Positions 54,932-64,000 of a DNA stretch of 64,000 nt are shown piece after piece. A program made the translations under genes and the position numbers. The first letter of the stretch is position 1; each line of letters begins with the position of its first letter. The notes under the pieces are model-generated. The model was not told the DNA's origin, did not search any database, and was given only the letters and a program-made list of their open reading frames with translations. The stretch lies in the NCBI RefSeq assembly GCF_001298735.1, contig NZ_CYSP01000009.1:1-64000 (forward strand). The letters run 5' to 3'. This DNA is from Propionispora sp. 2/2-37. Lineage in GTDB: Bacteria; Bacillota; Negativicutes; Propionisporales; Propionisporaceae.

Positions 54932-57900
54932 ATGCATACCTATTGTGTAATACCTGATCGTTGTCGCAATCTGTATGAGTTTATGACCGATATTTCTTTA
55001 AGTGAAGAGGAACAGGAAACATTACAAAACGCCCGGGTAGCCAGCGTAGAGGTAAATACGCAAACCAATGCCTGGAATATCATTCTTAACGTTTCAAAAC
55101 ATTTGTCTGAGAAATTATTATATACAGTAGCCCAAAATTTGTGTAGCAATTGCGGATTAAGTTCGGTACGCTTTACTCAAAAATCGATGAATTTACATAA
55201 GTATTTGGAGCAAGAATGGCCGTCCTTTGTGGCTAATATTGCCAAAGATACACCAGCTGTAAAACATATGTTGATGCATGCAAGATGGTTTCTGGAAGAA
55301 GAGAAACTAACGATTGAAACTTTGGGCGATCTTTCTGGAGAGTTGATGGCCGACTATGGCATTGTCGACGCCATACAAGCCTTTTTGCTGCACAAATTTG
55401 GAGGCTCTTACAAAGTGGTGGTCGCGACTGCCGGTATCCAGGAAGATGTGGCCGCTGAAGAAGATTTTCTTACTCCCGAATACCTAGAGGCTTTAACGGA
55501 AAGCCAAAACAATGTGGAAAAAACTCAAAAAGAGAGCAGGGTCATTTTTGGCCGCAATATTAAAGGTGAGCCGGAGCCTATCCATCAGATTCAGGATGAG
55601 GCGCGCAATGTTGTGCTGGAAGGAGAAATTGTCGCCTGTGAGACGAGGGAGCTTCGTTCCGGGCGTTTTTTACTCACTTTTGATTTGAGTGATCCGACCG
55701 ATGGAATTAGCGGCAAAGTTTTTGTTGATGATCAAGATCAATTTAACAAACTGGCCGGTTCTTTACAGCAGGGGATGAAAGTCCGGGTTAAGGGTACTGT
55801 TCAATACGATAAATTTTCTAAGGACTTAGTGTTATTTGCTGACAGTATATGCCGCACGGATAAAGAAGAACGGCTGGATATGGCAGAGGTCACCCGGGTT
55901 GAACTGCATGCCCACACCCAGATGAGCAATATGGATGCCGTTGTATCGGTTAAAAAATTGATTCAAACAGCGGCAAAGTGGAAACACCCGGCCATAGCTA
56001 TTACCGATCATGGGGTTGTACAAGCTTTTCCGGAGGCACATGAGGTAGCGCAAAAAAATGGGATAAAAGTAATTTATGGTATGGAAGGGTATCTTGTTGA
56101 TCAGGATATTAACCGGGCTTATCATATTATTATTTTGGCAAAAAACACGATCGGTTTAAAAAATCTCTATCGTCTGGTTTCGCTTTCGCATTTGAAATAT
56201 CTGCATCGTACACCGAGAATTCCTCGTGCAGCCTTGATCGAGCATCGGGAAGGTCTGATATTGGGTTCGGCTTGTGAAGCCGGCGAACTGATCCGTGCTA
56301 TTGTTAACCAGGCGCCAGAAGAAGAATTGTTGGAACTTGCTGCTTTTTATGATTATCTGGAAGTACAACCTATTGGTAACAATGCTTTCCTGGTTCGGGA
56401 AGGGAAGGTTCCTGACGACGAGGGGTTACGTCAGATCAACCGGAAAGTATGCGAACTGGGGGATAAGCTCAATAAATTGGTTGTTGCTACCGGTGACGTC
56501 CATTTCTTAAATCCGGAGGATGAAGTATACCGGCGGATCTTAATGGCTGGTAAAGGTTTTGCTGATGCCGATCACCAGCCTCCGCTGTATTTTCGAACAA
56601 CAGAGGAAATGTTGGAGGAATTTTCTTATTTGGGCAGGGAAAAGGCCCGTGAACTGGTTATTGATAATCCCCGGCGCATCAGTGAGTGGTTTGAGGAATT
56701 TAAGCCTATTCCTGACGAACTGTATTCGCCGCAAATTCCGGGGGCTGAAGAGCAGATACGCTCCATGGCCTATCAACGGGCGTATGAATTATACGGTGAT
56801 CCTTTGCCGGAAATTGTATCTGCACGCTTGAAAAATGAATTGGATTCAATCATTAATCATGGGTTCGCCGTATTGTATCTGATCGCTCATAAACTGGTGA
56901 AAAAATCACTTGATGACGGCTATCTCGTTGGTTCGAGGGGGTCGGTCGGGTCTTCCTTTGTTGCGACAATGACCCATATTACCGAAGTCAATCCGCTGCC
57001 GCCACATTGGCGTTGTACAGCGTGTAAACACAGTGAATTTGTTACGGATGGCAGTTATGGCGGCGGCTTTGATTTACCGGACCGGGAATGCCCTCATTGT
57101 CATATTCTGATGGAGAAAAATGGACATGATATTCCATTTGCCGTGTTTATGGGATTTCACGGTGATAAAGTACCTGATATCGATTTGAATTTTTCCGGCG
57201 ATTATCAGCCAGTCGCCCATAAGTACACGGAAGAACTATTTGGCCGGGATAATGTGTTTCGTGCCGGGACTATAGCCACTATTGCCGATAAAACGGCCTA
57301 CGGTTTTGTTAAAAAGTATTTTACCGAGAAGAATGTTTCGGTCCGGGATGCCTATATCAACAATTTGGTTAACGGCTGCACCGGTGTCAAGCGCACCACT
57401 GGCCAGCATCCGGGCGGTATTATGGTTGTACCGCGTGATATGGACGTACACCACTTTACCCCGATACAACATCCTGCAGATGATAATAAATCGGGTACCA
57501 TTACCACCCATTTTGATTACCACTCAATCAGCAGCCGTTTGGTTAAGCTGGACATTCTGGGGCATGACGATCCGACGGTAATCCGTATGCTGGAGGATTT
57601 AACGGGAATTGATGCCAAAACCATCCCGTTTGACGATCAGGCAACTATGAGCCTGTTTTCTTCCACAACTGCCTTACAGCTCACACCGGAAGAGCTTGGC
57701 AGTACGGTAGGAACTTTTGGTATTCCGGAGTTTGGCACAAAGTTTGTACGGCAAATGCTGGAAGATACAATGCCCAAGACATTTAGTGAATTGGTGAGAA
57801 TCAGCGGATTTTCTCACGGCACCGACGTATGGCTCAATAACGCGCAGGATTTAATCAAAGAAGGAACCGCCAAGTTATCAGAAGCAATTTCCGCCAGGGA

Positions 57901-58597
57901 TGATATTATGGTGTATTTAATCCATAAAGGATTGGAACCACAACTGGCTTTTAAAATTATGGAAGGAGTGCGTAAGGGAAAAGGGGTAAAAACGGAAGAC
58001 GTTGAAAAGATGCGGGCTAAAGAAGTCCCGGAGTGGTACATTGATTCCTGTCAAAAGATTAAATATATGTTCCCTAAAGCGCATGCTGTTGCCTATGTTA
58101 TGATGGCATTTCGGATTGCTTACTGTAAAATTCACTATCCGTTGGCCTTTTATGCCTCTTACTTTTCCGTGCGAGCAACAGAATTTGATGCTAATCTGAT
58201 TGTTCAGGGCGAACAAGTGTTAAGAAAACATTTGGCAGACTTTGAAGAAAAAGGCAATATGATGACAACGAAGGAAAAGGGAATGCAGACTATTTTTGAA
58301 ATGGCGCTGGAAATGTATCTTAGAGGGTTCACTTTTGAAAGAGTTAACCTATACACTTCTGATGCAACTAAATTTCTTATCGTGGGTGATGCCCTACTGC
58401 CGCCATTGGCCTCTTTACAGGGGCTGGGGGAAACGGCAGCACAAAATATAGTGCAGGCGCGGCAGGGGCGTGCATTTTCCTCCTTAGAGGATTTACGGGT
58501 CCGGGCGCGAATTTCCAAAACGGTTATTGATATATTAACAGAGCACGGATGTGTCCAGGGATTGCCAGAGACCGATCAAATCATGTTGTTTGCATGA
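54932..58597 (+). CDS. polC: DNA polymerase III PolC lacking the exonuclease domain
   Basis: PolC is the essential replicase of low-GC Gram-positives. This one has about 1221 residues, against roughly 1437 in B. subtilis. Visible parts: N-terminal domain, OB domain (EGEIVACETRELRSGRFLLT), PHP domain (ELHAHTQMSNMDAV, AITDHGVVQAFPEAH), palm with SRGSVGSSFVATMTHITEVN, the zinc motif CTACKHSE..CPHCH, the catalytic PDIDLNFSG, GQHPGGIMVVP and LVKLDILGHDDPTVI. In B. subtilis a DnaQ-like 3'-5' exonuclease is inserted after the PHP segment YLVD; here YGMEGYLVDQDI runs straight into NRAYHIIILAKNTIGL and no exonuclease motif (DxETTG) is present. ATG 54932 is better spaced than 54926. Confidence 0.95.
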   Translation: MHTYCVIPDRCRNLYEFMTDISLSEEEQETLQNARVASVEVNTQTNAWNIILNVSKHLSEKLLYTVAQNLCSNCGLSSVRFTQKSMNLHKYLEQEWPSFVANIAKDTPAVKHMLMHARWFLEEEKLTIETLGDLSGELMADYGIVDAIQAFLLHKFGGSYKVVVATAGIQEDVAAEEDFLTPEYLEALTESQNNVEKTQKESRVIFGRNIKGEPEPIHQIQDEARNVVLEGEIVACETRELRSGRFLLTFDLSDPTDGISGKVFVDDQDQFNKLAGSLQQGMKVRVKGTVQYDKFSKDLVLFADSICRTDKEERLDMAEVTRVELHAHTQMSNMDAVVSVKKLIQTAAKWKHPAIAITDHGVVQAFPEAHEVAQKNGIKVIYGMEGYLVDQDINRAYHIIILAKNTIGLKNLYRLVSLSHLKYLHRTPRIPRAALIEHREGLILGSACEAGELIRAIVNQAPEEELLELAAFYDYLEVQPIGNNAFLVREGKVPDDEGLRQINRKVCELGDKLNKLVVATGDVHFLNPEDEVYRRILMAGKGFADADHQPPLYFRTTEEMLEEFSYLGREKARELVIDNPRRISEWFEEFKPIPDELYSPQIPGAEEQIRSMAYQRAYELYGDPLPEIVSARLKNELDSIINHGFAVLYLIAHKLVKKSLDDGYLVGSRGSVGSSFVATMTHITEVNPLPPHWRCTACKHSEFVTDGSYGGGFDLPDRECPHCHILMEKNGHDIPFAVFMGFHGDKVPDIDLNFSGDYQPVAHKYTEELFGRDNVFRAGTIATIADKTAYGFVKKYFTEKNVSVRDAYINNLVNGCTGVKRTTGQHPGGIMVVPRDMDVHHFTPIQHPADDNKSGTITTHFDYHSISSRLVKLDILGHDDPTVIRMLEDLTGIDAKTIPFDDQATMSLFSSTTALQLTPEELGSTVGTFGIPEFGTKFVRQMLEDTMPKTFSELVRISGFSHGTDVWLNNAQDLIKEGTAKLSEAISARDDIMVYLIHKGLEPQLAFKIMEGVRKGKGVKTEDVEKMRAKEVPEWYIDSCQKIKYMFPKAHAVAYVMMAFRIAYCKIHYPLAFYASYFSVRATEFDANLIVQGEQVLRKHLADFEEKGNMMTTKEKGMQTIFEMALEMYLRGFTFERVNLYTSDATKFLIVGDALLPPLASLQGLGETAAQNIVQARQGRAFSSLEDLRVRARISKTVIDILTEHGCVQGLPETDQIMLFA

Positions 58598-58658
58598 AAT
58601 TTGATCACCACAATGACTTTATGTTTGTTAAGAAAAAGTCAGTTAACCGTAAGAGGTG

Positions 58659-58687
58659 TTGTAAAAACTATCCTATAGTGGTATAAT
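58659..58687 (+). promoter_or_regulatory. SigA promoter of the rimP-nusA-infB operon
   Basis: TTGTAA (58659-58664), exactly 17 nt, TATAAT (58682-58687) preceded by TGG. This is one of the best promoters in the window; transcription should start near 58694. Confidence 0.8.
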
Positions 58688-58715
58688 TAACGGGTATAAA
58701 TTTGTTTTTACAGCT

Positions 58716-58740
58716 AAGAGTGGGATGTTAACCCACTCTT
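58716..58740 (+). promoter_or_regulatory. rimP leader hairpin
   Basis: AAGAGTGGG (58716-58724) and CCCACTCTT (58732-58740) form a 9-bp stem with a 7-nt loop. Similar GAGTGGG/CCCACTC hairpins are common ahead of rimP in Firmicutes, from memory rather than a search. It lies within the transcribed leader and could be an attenuator or NusA-responsive site. Confidence 0.6.
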
Positions 58741-58762
58741 TACTCTTAATTACTTGCTTTTG

Positions 58763-58802
58763 GCCTGCCAATAATAGGGTATAACTGTGTGGGTTATTAG
58801 GC
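58763..58802 (+). promoter_or_regulatory. Second structured element in the rimP leader
   Basis: GCCT and AATAA (58763-58774, with a GCC bulge) pair with TTATT and AGGC (58794-58802). It is a weaker stem than the first and could be an alternative fold. Confidence 0.35.
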
Positions 58803-58870
58803 AAAACTAGATAAGGAATTGCTTCTTAATATTCCTGCATATGGTATTTTCTGAGGTAGGGGGTTTATAT

Positions 58871-59329
58871 ATGTCCAAAGAACAAATTGAAATACTGGTG
58901 GAAAAACTGGTCACCGATATTTTAGAAGCAACAGAACTGGAACTGGTGGATGTAGAATATGTAAAAGAACGTGATTGGTATTTGAGGGTTTTTCTTGATA
59001 AAGAGGGAGGCTTGGAAGTAGAAGATTGCCAATGGGTAAGTGAACAACTGGAAAATAAGCTGGATGAGCTTGACCCGATAAAGGACAGCTATTATTTGGA
59101 GGTTTCGTCACCCGGTCTTGATCGTGCGCTCCGAAAGGAACGTGATTTTACACGCCATATAGGCGATAAAATAGAAGTCAGCACGTTTGCACCCATCAAC
59201 GGACAGAAGAAAATTGTCGGTACTCTGAAAGGACTAATCGATGGGGAAATTCATTTGGATGTTGATGGCACAGAATTTAATGTGGCCCGTGATAAAACGG
59301 CCCAGGTTCGTTTGCACATTGATTTTTGA
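58871..59329 (+). CDS. rimP: Ribosome maturation factor RimP
   Basis: RimP helps 30S assembly. The 152-residue protein has LELVDVEYVKERDWYLRVFL, the ISPGLDRALRKERDF-type motif (here VSSPGLDRALRKERDF) and a C-terminal SH3-like part. ATG 58871 has GTAGGGGG 7 nt upstream; the earlier in-frame ATG at 58841 has no such site. Confidence 0.95.
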   Translation: MSKEQIEILVEKLVTDILEATELELVDVEYVKERDWYLRVFLDKEGGLEVEDCQWVSEQLENKLDELDPIKDSYYLEVSSPGLDRALRKERDFTRHIGDKIEVSTFAPINGQKKIVGTLKGLIDGEIHLDVDGTEFNVARDKTAQVRLHIDF

Positions 59330-59367
59330 TATTAGCTAAAATTGAATATTGAATAGGGGGAATTTTA

Positions 59368-60411
59368 GTGAACGCTGAATTTATGCAAGCCTTTGAGCAG
59401 TTAGGCAAGGAGAAGGGAATTGCGCCGGAGATTTTATTTGATGCCATAGAAGCAGCACTCATATCGGCATATAAACGTAATTTTGGTTCAGCCCAGAATG
59501 TGATGGTCTCTCTTGACCGAATTACCGGCGAAATACATGTTTACGCCCGGAAAACAATAGTGGAAGAAGTTAGTGACAGCCGTTTGGAAATGTCTTTAGC
59601 AGATGCGAAGGCAATGGATCCGCGATACGGCTTGGAGGATGTTGTAGAAGTCGAGGTAACACCCAAAGATTTCGGCAGAATTGCAGCACAAACGGCAAAA
59701 CAGGTAGTAGTTCAACGGATTCGTGAAGCAGAACGCGGTATCATATATGAAGAGTTTTCCAATCGGGAAAGTGATATATTAACCGGTATTGTGCAACGGA
59801 TTGAGCAAAAAAATGTGTTTATTGATTTAGGCAAGGCAGAAGCCATTTTGGCACCTTCCGAACAAATTGCAGGTGAGGCGTATCATCATGGCGACCGGCT
59901 CAAGACATACATTATCGAAGTCAAAAAAACAACCAAGGGTCCGCAGATATTGGTCTCACGAACTCATCCCGGACTTTTAAAACGGTTATTTGAATTGGAA
60001 GTTCCGGAAATTCATGATGGTATTGTAGAGATTAAATCTGTGGCGCGGGAACCCGGTCTACGTTCGAAAATTGCTGTACACTCACGTGATGAAGATGTTG
60101 ATCCCGTGGGATCTTGTGTTGGGCATAAAGGCATGCGGGTTCAAACCATTGTGAATGAATTAAAAGGTGAAAAGATTGATATCGTTAAATGGAGTGTTGA
60201 TCCGGGGAAATATATATCCAATGCTTTAAGTCCGGCAAAAGTCGTATCGGTTGAAGTCAATGAAGCGGAAAAGGTATCGAGGGTCATTGTTCCCGATTAT
60301 CAGCTATCTTTAGCTATCGGCAAGGAGGGGCAAAATGCCCGTTTAGCGGCTAAATTAACAGGCTGGAAAATTGACATCAAAAGTGAATCACAGGCGCAGG
60401 CGGCCACCTAG
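59368..60411 (+). CDS. nusA: Transcription termination/antitermination factor NusA
   Basis: The 347-residue protein has the RNA polymerase-binding N-terminal domain, an S1 domain ([20 protein letters not shown]), and two KH domains ([20 protein letters not shown] and [20 protein letters not shown]). The start is GTG with AGGGGG. It lacks the E. coli-type C-terminal acidic repeats, as usual in Firmicutes. Confidence 0.97.
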   Translation: MNAEFMQAFEQLGKEKGIAPEILFDAIEAALISAYKRNFGSAQNVMVSLDRITGEIHVYARKTIVEEVSDSRLEMSLADAKAMDPRYGLEDVVEVEVTPKDFGRIAAQTAKQVVVQRIREAERGIIYEEFSNRESDILTGIVQRIEQKNVFIDLGKAEAILAPSEQIAGEAYHHGDRLKTYIIEVKKTTKGPQILVSRTHPGLLKRLFELEVPEIHDGIVEIKSVAREPGLRSKIAVHSRDEDVDPVGSCVGHKGMRVQTIVNELKGEKIDIVKWSVDPGKYISNALSPAKVVSVEVNEAEKVSRVIVPDYQLSLAIGKEGQNARLAAKLTGWKIDIKSESQAQAAT

Positions 60412-60425
60412 AAGGAGGGGAAACC

Positions 60426-60692
60426 ATGCAAAAGAAAAAAATTCCCCAGCGTATGTGTGTTGGTTGTCAAGAAATGAAAAGTAAACGGGAATTGCTGCGG
60501 ATTGTGCGTACTCCCGCGGGAAGCGTTGAGTGGGATCCCAGCGGAAAAAAGTCCGGACGTGGTGCCTATATCTGTCCTTCTGAGGAGTGCCTGGGCAAAG
60601 CCGTCAAACAAAAACGACTGGAGAAGGCTTTAAGTCAGTCCATCGAGGACGAGGTATATGAAATTCTCCGGTCGGGAATTAAAAATTCATGA
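60426..60692 (+). CDS. ylxR: YlxR (RnpM-type) RNA-binding protein
   Basis: The 88-residue protein has the YlxR signature PQRMCVGCQEMKSKRELLRI and GRGAYICPSEECLGKA, with Cys pairs. YlxR proteins have been reported to bind RNase P RNA and to influence gene expression. Overlaps the next gene by ATGA. Confidence 0.93.
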   Translation: MQKKKIPQRMCVGCQEMKSKRELLRIVRTPAGSVEWDPSGKKSGRGAYICPSEECLGKAVKQKRLEKALSQSIEDEVYEILRSGIKNS

Positions 60693-60997
60693 AACAGCAA
60701 AAAGTAGTCTCCGCCTTAGGATTGGCGCAAAAAGCGGGGAAAATAATTTCGGGAGAATTTGCCGTAGAGAAGGCTATTCGCTCCAGAAGGGTAAAGCTGT
60801 TACTTGTGGCTAAAGATAGCTCGGAAAATACGAAGAAGGCGTACCGCAACATGGCAGAATTTTATAAAATACCCTTATATGAGATTTTATCCAGAGAGGT
60901 TCTGGGCTCGTGTATCGGCAAACATAACCGTGCAGCGTTGGCAATAGTTGATGAAGGATTTAAACAGGTGATTGATTCGGCATTATCTGATTGTTGA
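60689..60997 (+). CDS. ylxQ: L7Ae-family protein YlxQ
   Basis: The 102-residue protein has the L7Ae/L30e fold sequence [20 protein letters not shown] and [15 protein letters not shown], a K-turn RNA-binding type. It is coupled to ylxR and precedes infB as in B. subtilis. Confidence 0.92.
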   Translation: MKQQKVVSALGLAQKAGKIISGEFAVEKAIRSRRVKLLLVAKDSSENTKKAYRNMAEFYKIPLYEILSREVLGSCIGKHNRAALAIVDEGFKQVIDSALSDC

Positions 60998-61046
60998 TAT
61001 GCTGTATTCCTACGGTTACGGGAGAAAGAAAATTGGGGGTGGATCG

Positions 61047-63569
61047 ATGTCCAAATATAGAATATATGAGTTAGCCAAAGAGTTTGACACGACCAGTAAA
61101 GTGATTATAGATATTTTGGCCCGTAATAACATAACGGCCAAAAACCATATGAGTAGCGTGGATCATGATGCTAAACAAATAATTGACCGGACCTTTGCCC
61201 GTAAAAATGATTCGCCGCCGACAGTTCCCAGAGGAACTTCCGCTTCGGTGCAGCAAAGTAAAATGACAATCCAGCCAGCCGGTGCCAGGAGAGAGCAGCA
61301 AGCACAGCCGGCAGCTTCAGCCGTGGCAGAGGGAAAAAGGACAGGGCAGCATCACTCCTCGGAATATAGACAGCAAAGTGGTGCCAATCAGCGGTATTTT
61401 GAGCATAACCGGAGAAGTCAGCCGGATAACAGGCAACAAAGAACGCACGGTAATTATCCATCAAGAACACAGCAGGTTTCAGGACAATCCGGCCTTAACA
61501 GAGTGCCACGGCAGCAAACGGACGGACAACAACGTGTGCCTAGACAGCAGCAGCAGCAACAAGCCGCCAATCAGCATAATCAAACCGAACAGAATCGTCA
61601 ACGTACGAAACGGGATTCAGCAGCTGAACAGCGGACGCCGAATTATTCCAACCGTTTTCAGTCGCAACCATCACAAAGAAATCAGGGGCCCCATGGTAAT
61701 TTTAACAGCAATAAAAACCGGCAGCACGGGTCAAACCGCCCGCAGCAAAACCGTCAGCATGCTGGTAAAAATCATGCGCAACGGCACCAACAACCCTCGG
61801 TGCAGAAAGTTGAATCGCCAAAGCCGAAACTTATTAAAATTGGTGAATCAATCATAGTTAAAGAACTGGCCAGCAAACTTGGACGAGAAGCCGGTGAAGT
61901 GATTAAGAAATTAATGATGCTGGGGGTTATGGTTAATATCAATCAAGAAGTTGATTTTGATACGGCATCGATTATTGCAACTGATTTTGGCGTAGCGGTA
62001 GAAGCTTTGCCGCCGGAAGAGGATCCAACTGAAATTCCGGAAATTGAGGATGATGAAAAAAGTCTGGTTTTACGTCCTCCGGTTGTAACGGTTATGGGGC
62101 ATGTCGACCATGGGAAAACTTCTTTGCTCGATGCTATCAGAAAAACCCGTGTCACGCAGCAGGAAGCAGGCGGTATTACCCAGCATATTGGTGCTTATCA
62201 GGTAAATTGCCAGGGTAAGAAAATTGTATTTTTGGATACTCCGGGGCATGAAGCTTTTACAGCTATGCGTGCCCGCGGCGCACAAGTTACGGATATTGCT
62301 ATTTTGGTCGTAGCTGCCGATGACGGGGTCATGCCGCAAACGATTGAAGCCATTAATCATGCTAAATCGGCAAAAGTACCTATTATTGTTGCCATCAATA
62401 AAATGGACCGTCCGGGGGCCAATCCCGACCGGGTTAAACAACAGCTTGCTGATCACGGGCTGATTCCGGAAGATTGGGGCGGCGATACAATTATGGTGCC
62501 TGTTTCAGCACACCAACGAACAGGTATTGAAGAACTTTTGGAAATGATTCTGTTGGTAGCGGAGATGCAGGAAATTAAGGCCAATCCCAACCGTGCTGCC
62601 TATGGTATCATTATTGAAGCTGAATTGGATAAAGGCCGTGGCCCGGTAGCGACCGTTCTGGTGCAAAAAGGAACCTTGCGTATTGGCGATTCCATTATAG
62701 CAGGTACGGCTTATGGCAAGGTTCGTGCTATGGTAAATGACCGGGGTGAAAAGGTTAAAAAAGCCGAGCCATCTACACCGGTTGAAGTTTTGGGACTGGC
62801 CGATGTACCGCAGGCGGGGGATATTTTAGCTGCTGTCGATGAAAAAGTGGCCCGGGCGGTTGCGGAAAAACGCGTTGCTAAACGGCGTACAGAAGAAATG
62901 CAGCAGGCACAAAAAGTTTCCTTGGATGATTTGTTTAAACAAATCCAGGAAGGCAATATAAAAGATCTGAATATTGTTATTAAAGCAGATGTGCAGGGAT
63001 CTATTGAAGCCTTGCGCCAATCACTGCTTGGCCTGAACACTAATGAAGAGGTAAGGGTCAGTATCGTCCATGCCGGAGTCGGAGCGATCAATGAATCAGA
63101 CGTTATGCTGGCTTCAGCTTCCAATGCACTGATTCTTGGTTTTAATGTACGGCCTGACGGCAATGCACGCAAAGCGGCCGAAAACGAGAAGGTGGATATC
63201 CGCACCTATCGCGTCATTTATGAGGCGATCAATGATGTGGAAGCGGCAATGACAGGTATGTTGGCACCGGAATATAAGGAAGTTGTCCAGGGACGCTTGG
63301 AAGTCAGAAAAGTAATTTCCGTACCTAAAACGGTGGTGGCCGGTTCTTATGTACTGGAGGGAAAAGTAACCAATTCATCGCAAGTGCGTATTGTTCGTAA
63401 TGGTGTTGTTATTCACGAGGGAGAAATAGAAGCTTTGCGACGGTTCAAAGATGATGTTAAAGAAGTGGCAGCCGGTTATGAGTGCGGTATTTCCGTGGAA
63501 AAATTCCGGGATATTAAAGAAGGCGACATCATTGAAGCCTTTATTATGGAAGAAACAAAAAAAAGCTAG
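61047..63569 (+). CDS. infB: Translation initiation factor IF-2
   Basis: IF2 brings initiator tRNA to the ribosome. The 840-residue protein has an IF2-N domain ([20 protein letters not shown]), then about 200 residues (about 52-253) of very Gln/Asn/Arg/His/Ser-rich low-complexity linker, a second IF2-N ([20 protein letters not shown]), the G domain with [17 protein letters not shown] and NKMD, and domains II-IV. ATG 61047 follows GGGGGTGG; the longer frame from 60972 overlaps ylxQ. The G domain is intact. Confidence 0.97.
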   Translation: MSKYRIYELAKEFDTTSKVIIDILARNNITAKNHMSSVDHDAKQIIDRTFARKNDSPPTVPRGTSASVQQSKMTIQPAGARREQQAQPAASAVAEGKRTGQHHSSEYRQQSGANQRYFEHNRRSQPDNRQQRTHGNYPSRTQQVSGQSGLNRVPRQQTDGQQRVPRQQQQQQAANQHNQTEQNRQRTKRDSAAEQRTPNYSNRFQSQPSQRNQGPHGNFNSNKNRQHGSNRPQQNRQHAGKNHAQRHQQPSVQKVESPKPKLIKIGESIIVKELASKLGREAGEVIKKLMMLGVMVNINQEVDFDTASIIATDFGVAVEALPPEEDPTEIPEIEDDEKSLVLRPPVVTVMGHVDHGKTSLLDAIRKTRVTQQEAGGITQHIGAYQVNCQGKKIVFLDTPGHEAFTAMRARGAQVTDIAILVVAADDGVMPQTIEAINHAKSAKVPIIVAINKMDRPGANPDRVKQQLADHGLIPEDWGGDTIMVPVSAHQRTGIEELLEMILLVAEMQEIKANPNRAAYGIIIEAELDKGRGPVATVLVQKGTLRIGDSIIAGTAYGKVRAMVNDRGEKVKKAEPSTPVEVLGLADVPQAGDILAAVDEKVARAVAEKRVAKRRTEEMQQAQKVSLDDLFKQIQEGNIKDLNIVIKADVQGSIEALRQSLLGLNTNEEVRVSIVHAGVGAINESDVMLASASNALILGFNVRPDGNARKAAENEKVDIRTYRVIYEAINDVEAAMTGMLAPEYKEVVQGRLEVRKVISVPKTVVAGSYVLEGKVTNSSQVRIVRNGVVIHEGEIEALRRFKDDVKEVAAGYECGISVEKFRDIKEGDIIEAFIMEETKKS

Positions 63570-63589
63570 TTTAAGAACGGAGGGTGGGT

Positions 63590-63946
63590 ATGGGACAACT
63601 CCGGGTTGAGAAGGTTCAGGCGTTTATCAAACAGGAAGCTAGTAAAATGATTCTGAATGAACTGAAAGATCCGCGCATCGGGTTTGTTACGGTAACCCAG
63701 GTTGAGGTGAGTGGTGATTTAAGGCATGCTAAGATTTATTTAAGTTTAATGGGCAGTGACGAGGAGAAAGCCAAATCTTGGCAAGGGCTTAGCAAGGCAG
63801 TGGGATTTTTGCGGACTGAAATCGGTAAACGGCTCAAGATGCGTTTTTCGCCGGAACTGACTTTGCATTTAGATGAATCGCTAGATTATAGTGAAAAAAT
63901 TCAAAAATTGTTATTAAAAATAAAACAAGACGAGGATACGAAATGA
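63590..63946 (+). CDS. rbfA: Ribosome-binding factor A
   Basis: RbfA matures the 16S rRNA 5' end. The 118-residue KH-like protein has RVEKVQAFIKQEASKMILNE, ELKDPRIGFVTVTQVEVSGD and DLRHAKIYLSLMG. ATG 63590 follows GGAGGG. Confidence 0.96.
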   Translation: MGQLRVEKVQAFIKQEASKMILNELKDPRIGFVTVTQVEVSGDLRHAKIYLSLMGSDEEKAKSWQGLSKAVGFLRTEIGKRLKMRFSPELTLHLDESLDYSEKIQKLLLKIKQDEDTK

Positions 63947-63947
63947 T

Positions 63948-64000
63948 ATGGAAATATCGTTTTCCCGGATAGCAGAATTACTAAAAACAGCCCGTAAAAT
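63948..64000 (+). CDS. DHH phosphoesterase NrnA-like, N-terminal fragment
   Basis: Only the first 17 residues are in the window (MEISFSRIAELLKTARK), cut by its right edge. The start resembles that of NrnA-type oligoribonuclease/pAp phosphatase, which follows rbfA and precedes truB in many clostridia. GAGGA lies 11 nt upstream. The catalytic DHH motif is outside the window, so the call rests on position and the N-terminal pattern. Confidence 0.55.
   Translation, partial: MEISFSRIAELLKTARK

Noticed and set aside
60972..61046. N-terminal extension of IF2
   Set aside because: It overlaps ylxQ and lies upstream of the clear GGGGGTGG ribosome binding site.

Overview
The window is one 64-kb stretch in which every convincing gene lies on the + strand. 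Gene order, CodY, PolC, HslVU, FliY, CheC/CheD and an L7Ae-type YlxQ place it in a spore-forming, flagellated member of the Firmicutes (Bacillota). The dprA-topA-trmFO-xerC-hslV-hslU-codY-fla/che-sigD-rpsB-tsf-pyrH-frr-uppS-cdsA-rseP-proS-polC-rimP-nusA-ylxR-ylxQ-infB-rbfA order is essentially that of the Bacillus subtilis chromosome. The ispG insertion, FapA, the short EF-Ts and the general style of the proteins suggest a Negativicutes/Sporomusaceae-like or clostridial lineage. That placement is inference; no 16S or outer-membrane gene is present to prove it.

Layout. (1) 1-1421: gene-poor, with a tiny YjcZ-like hydrophobic protein behind a possible SigK promoter, a strong terminator and rpoZ. 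(2) 1422-4674: folate genes folP, folB, folK, then an MGDG-synthase/UgtP-like glycosyltransferase. (3) 4746-13098: dprA, topA, trmFO, xerC, hslV, hslU, codY, closed by a perfect 12-bp terminator. (4) 13351-45773: a giant motility/chemotaxis operon from flgB to a SwrB-like DUF6115 protein. It covers rod, MS-ring, switch, export apparatus, hook, FlhF/FlhG, a PilZ protein, CheB/A/W/C/D, SigD and FapA. Several intercistronic hairpins may set relative expression. (5) 45816-49149: rpsB, tsf, pyrH, frr, an unrecognised 64-residue protein and a 2[4Fe-4S] ferredoxin. (6) 49210-54803: uppS, cdsA, rseP, ispG, proS, with dxr missing from its usual place. (7) 54893-58597: polC. (8) 58659-64000: promoter, structured leader, rimP, nusA, ylxR, ylxQ, infB, rbfA and the first 17 codons of an NrnA-like DHH phosphoesterase.

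Most interesting points: PolC has a PHP domain that runs straight through the point where the 3'-5' proofreading exonuclease is inserted in B. subtilis PolC, so this replicase appears to lack proofreading. The PilZ/YcgR gene has no ATG/GTG/TTG start at its Shine-Dalgarno site and seems to start at ATT (or has a one-base A-tract shift). FolP carries changes in several conserved pABA/pterin motifs. A 14-bp perfect hairpin lies inside the 5' coding part of ispG. A ferredoxin gene sits in the isoprenoid neighbourhood and could feed electrons to IspG. IF2 has a Q/N/R/H-rich, prion-like linker. Starts were re-chosen by ribosome-binding-site spacing and family length; TTG starts are frequent.
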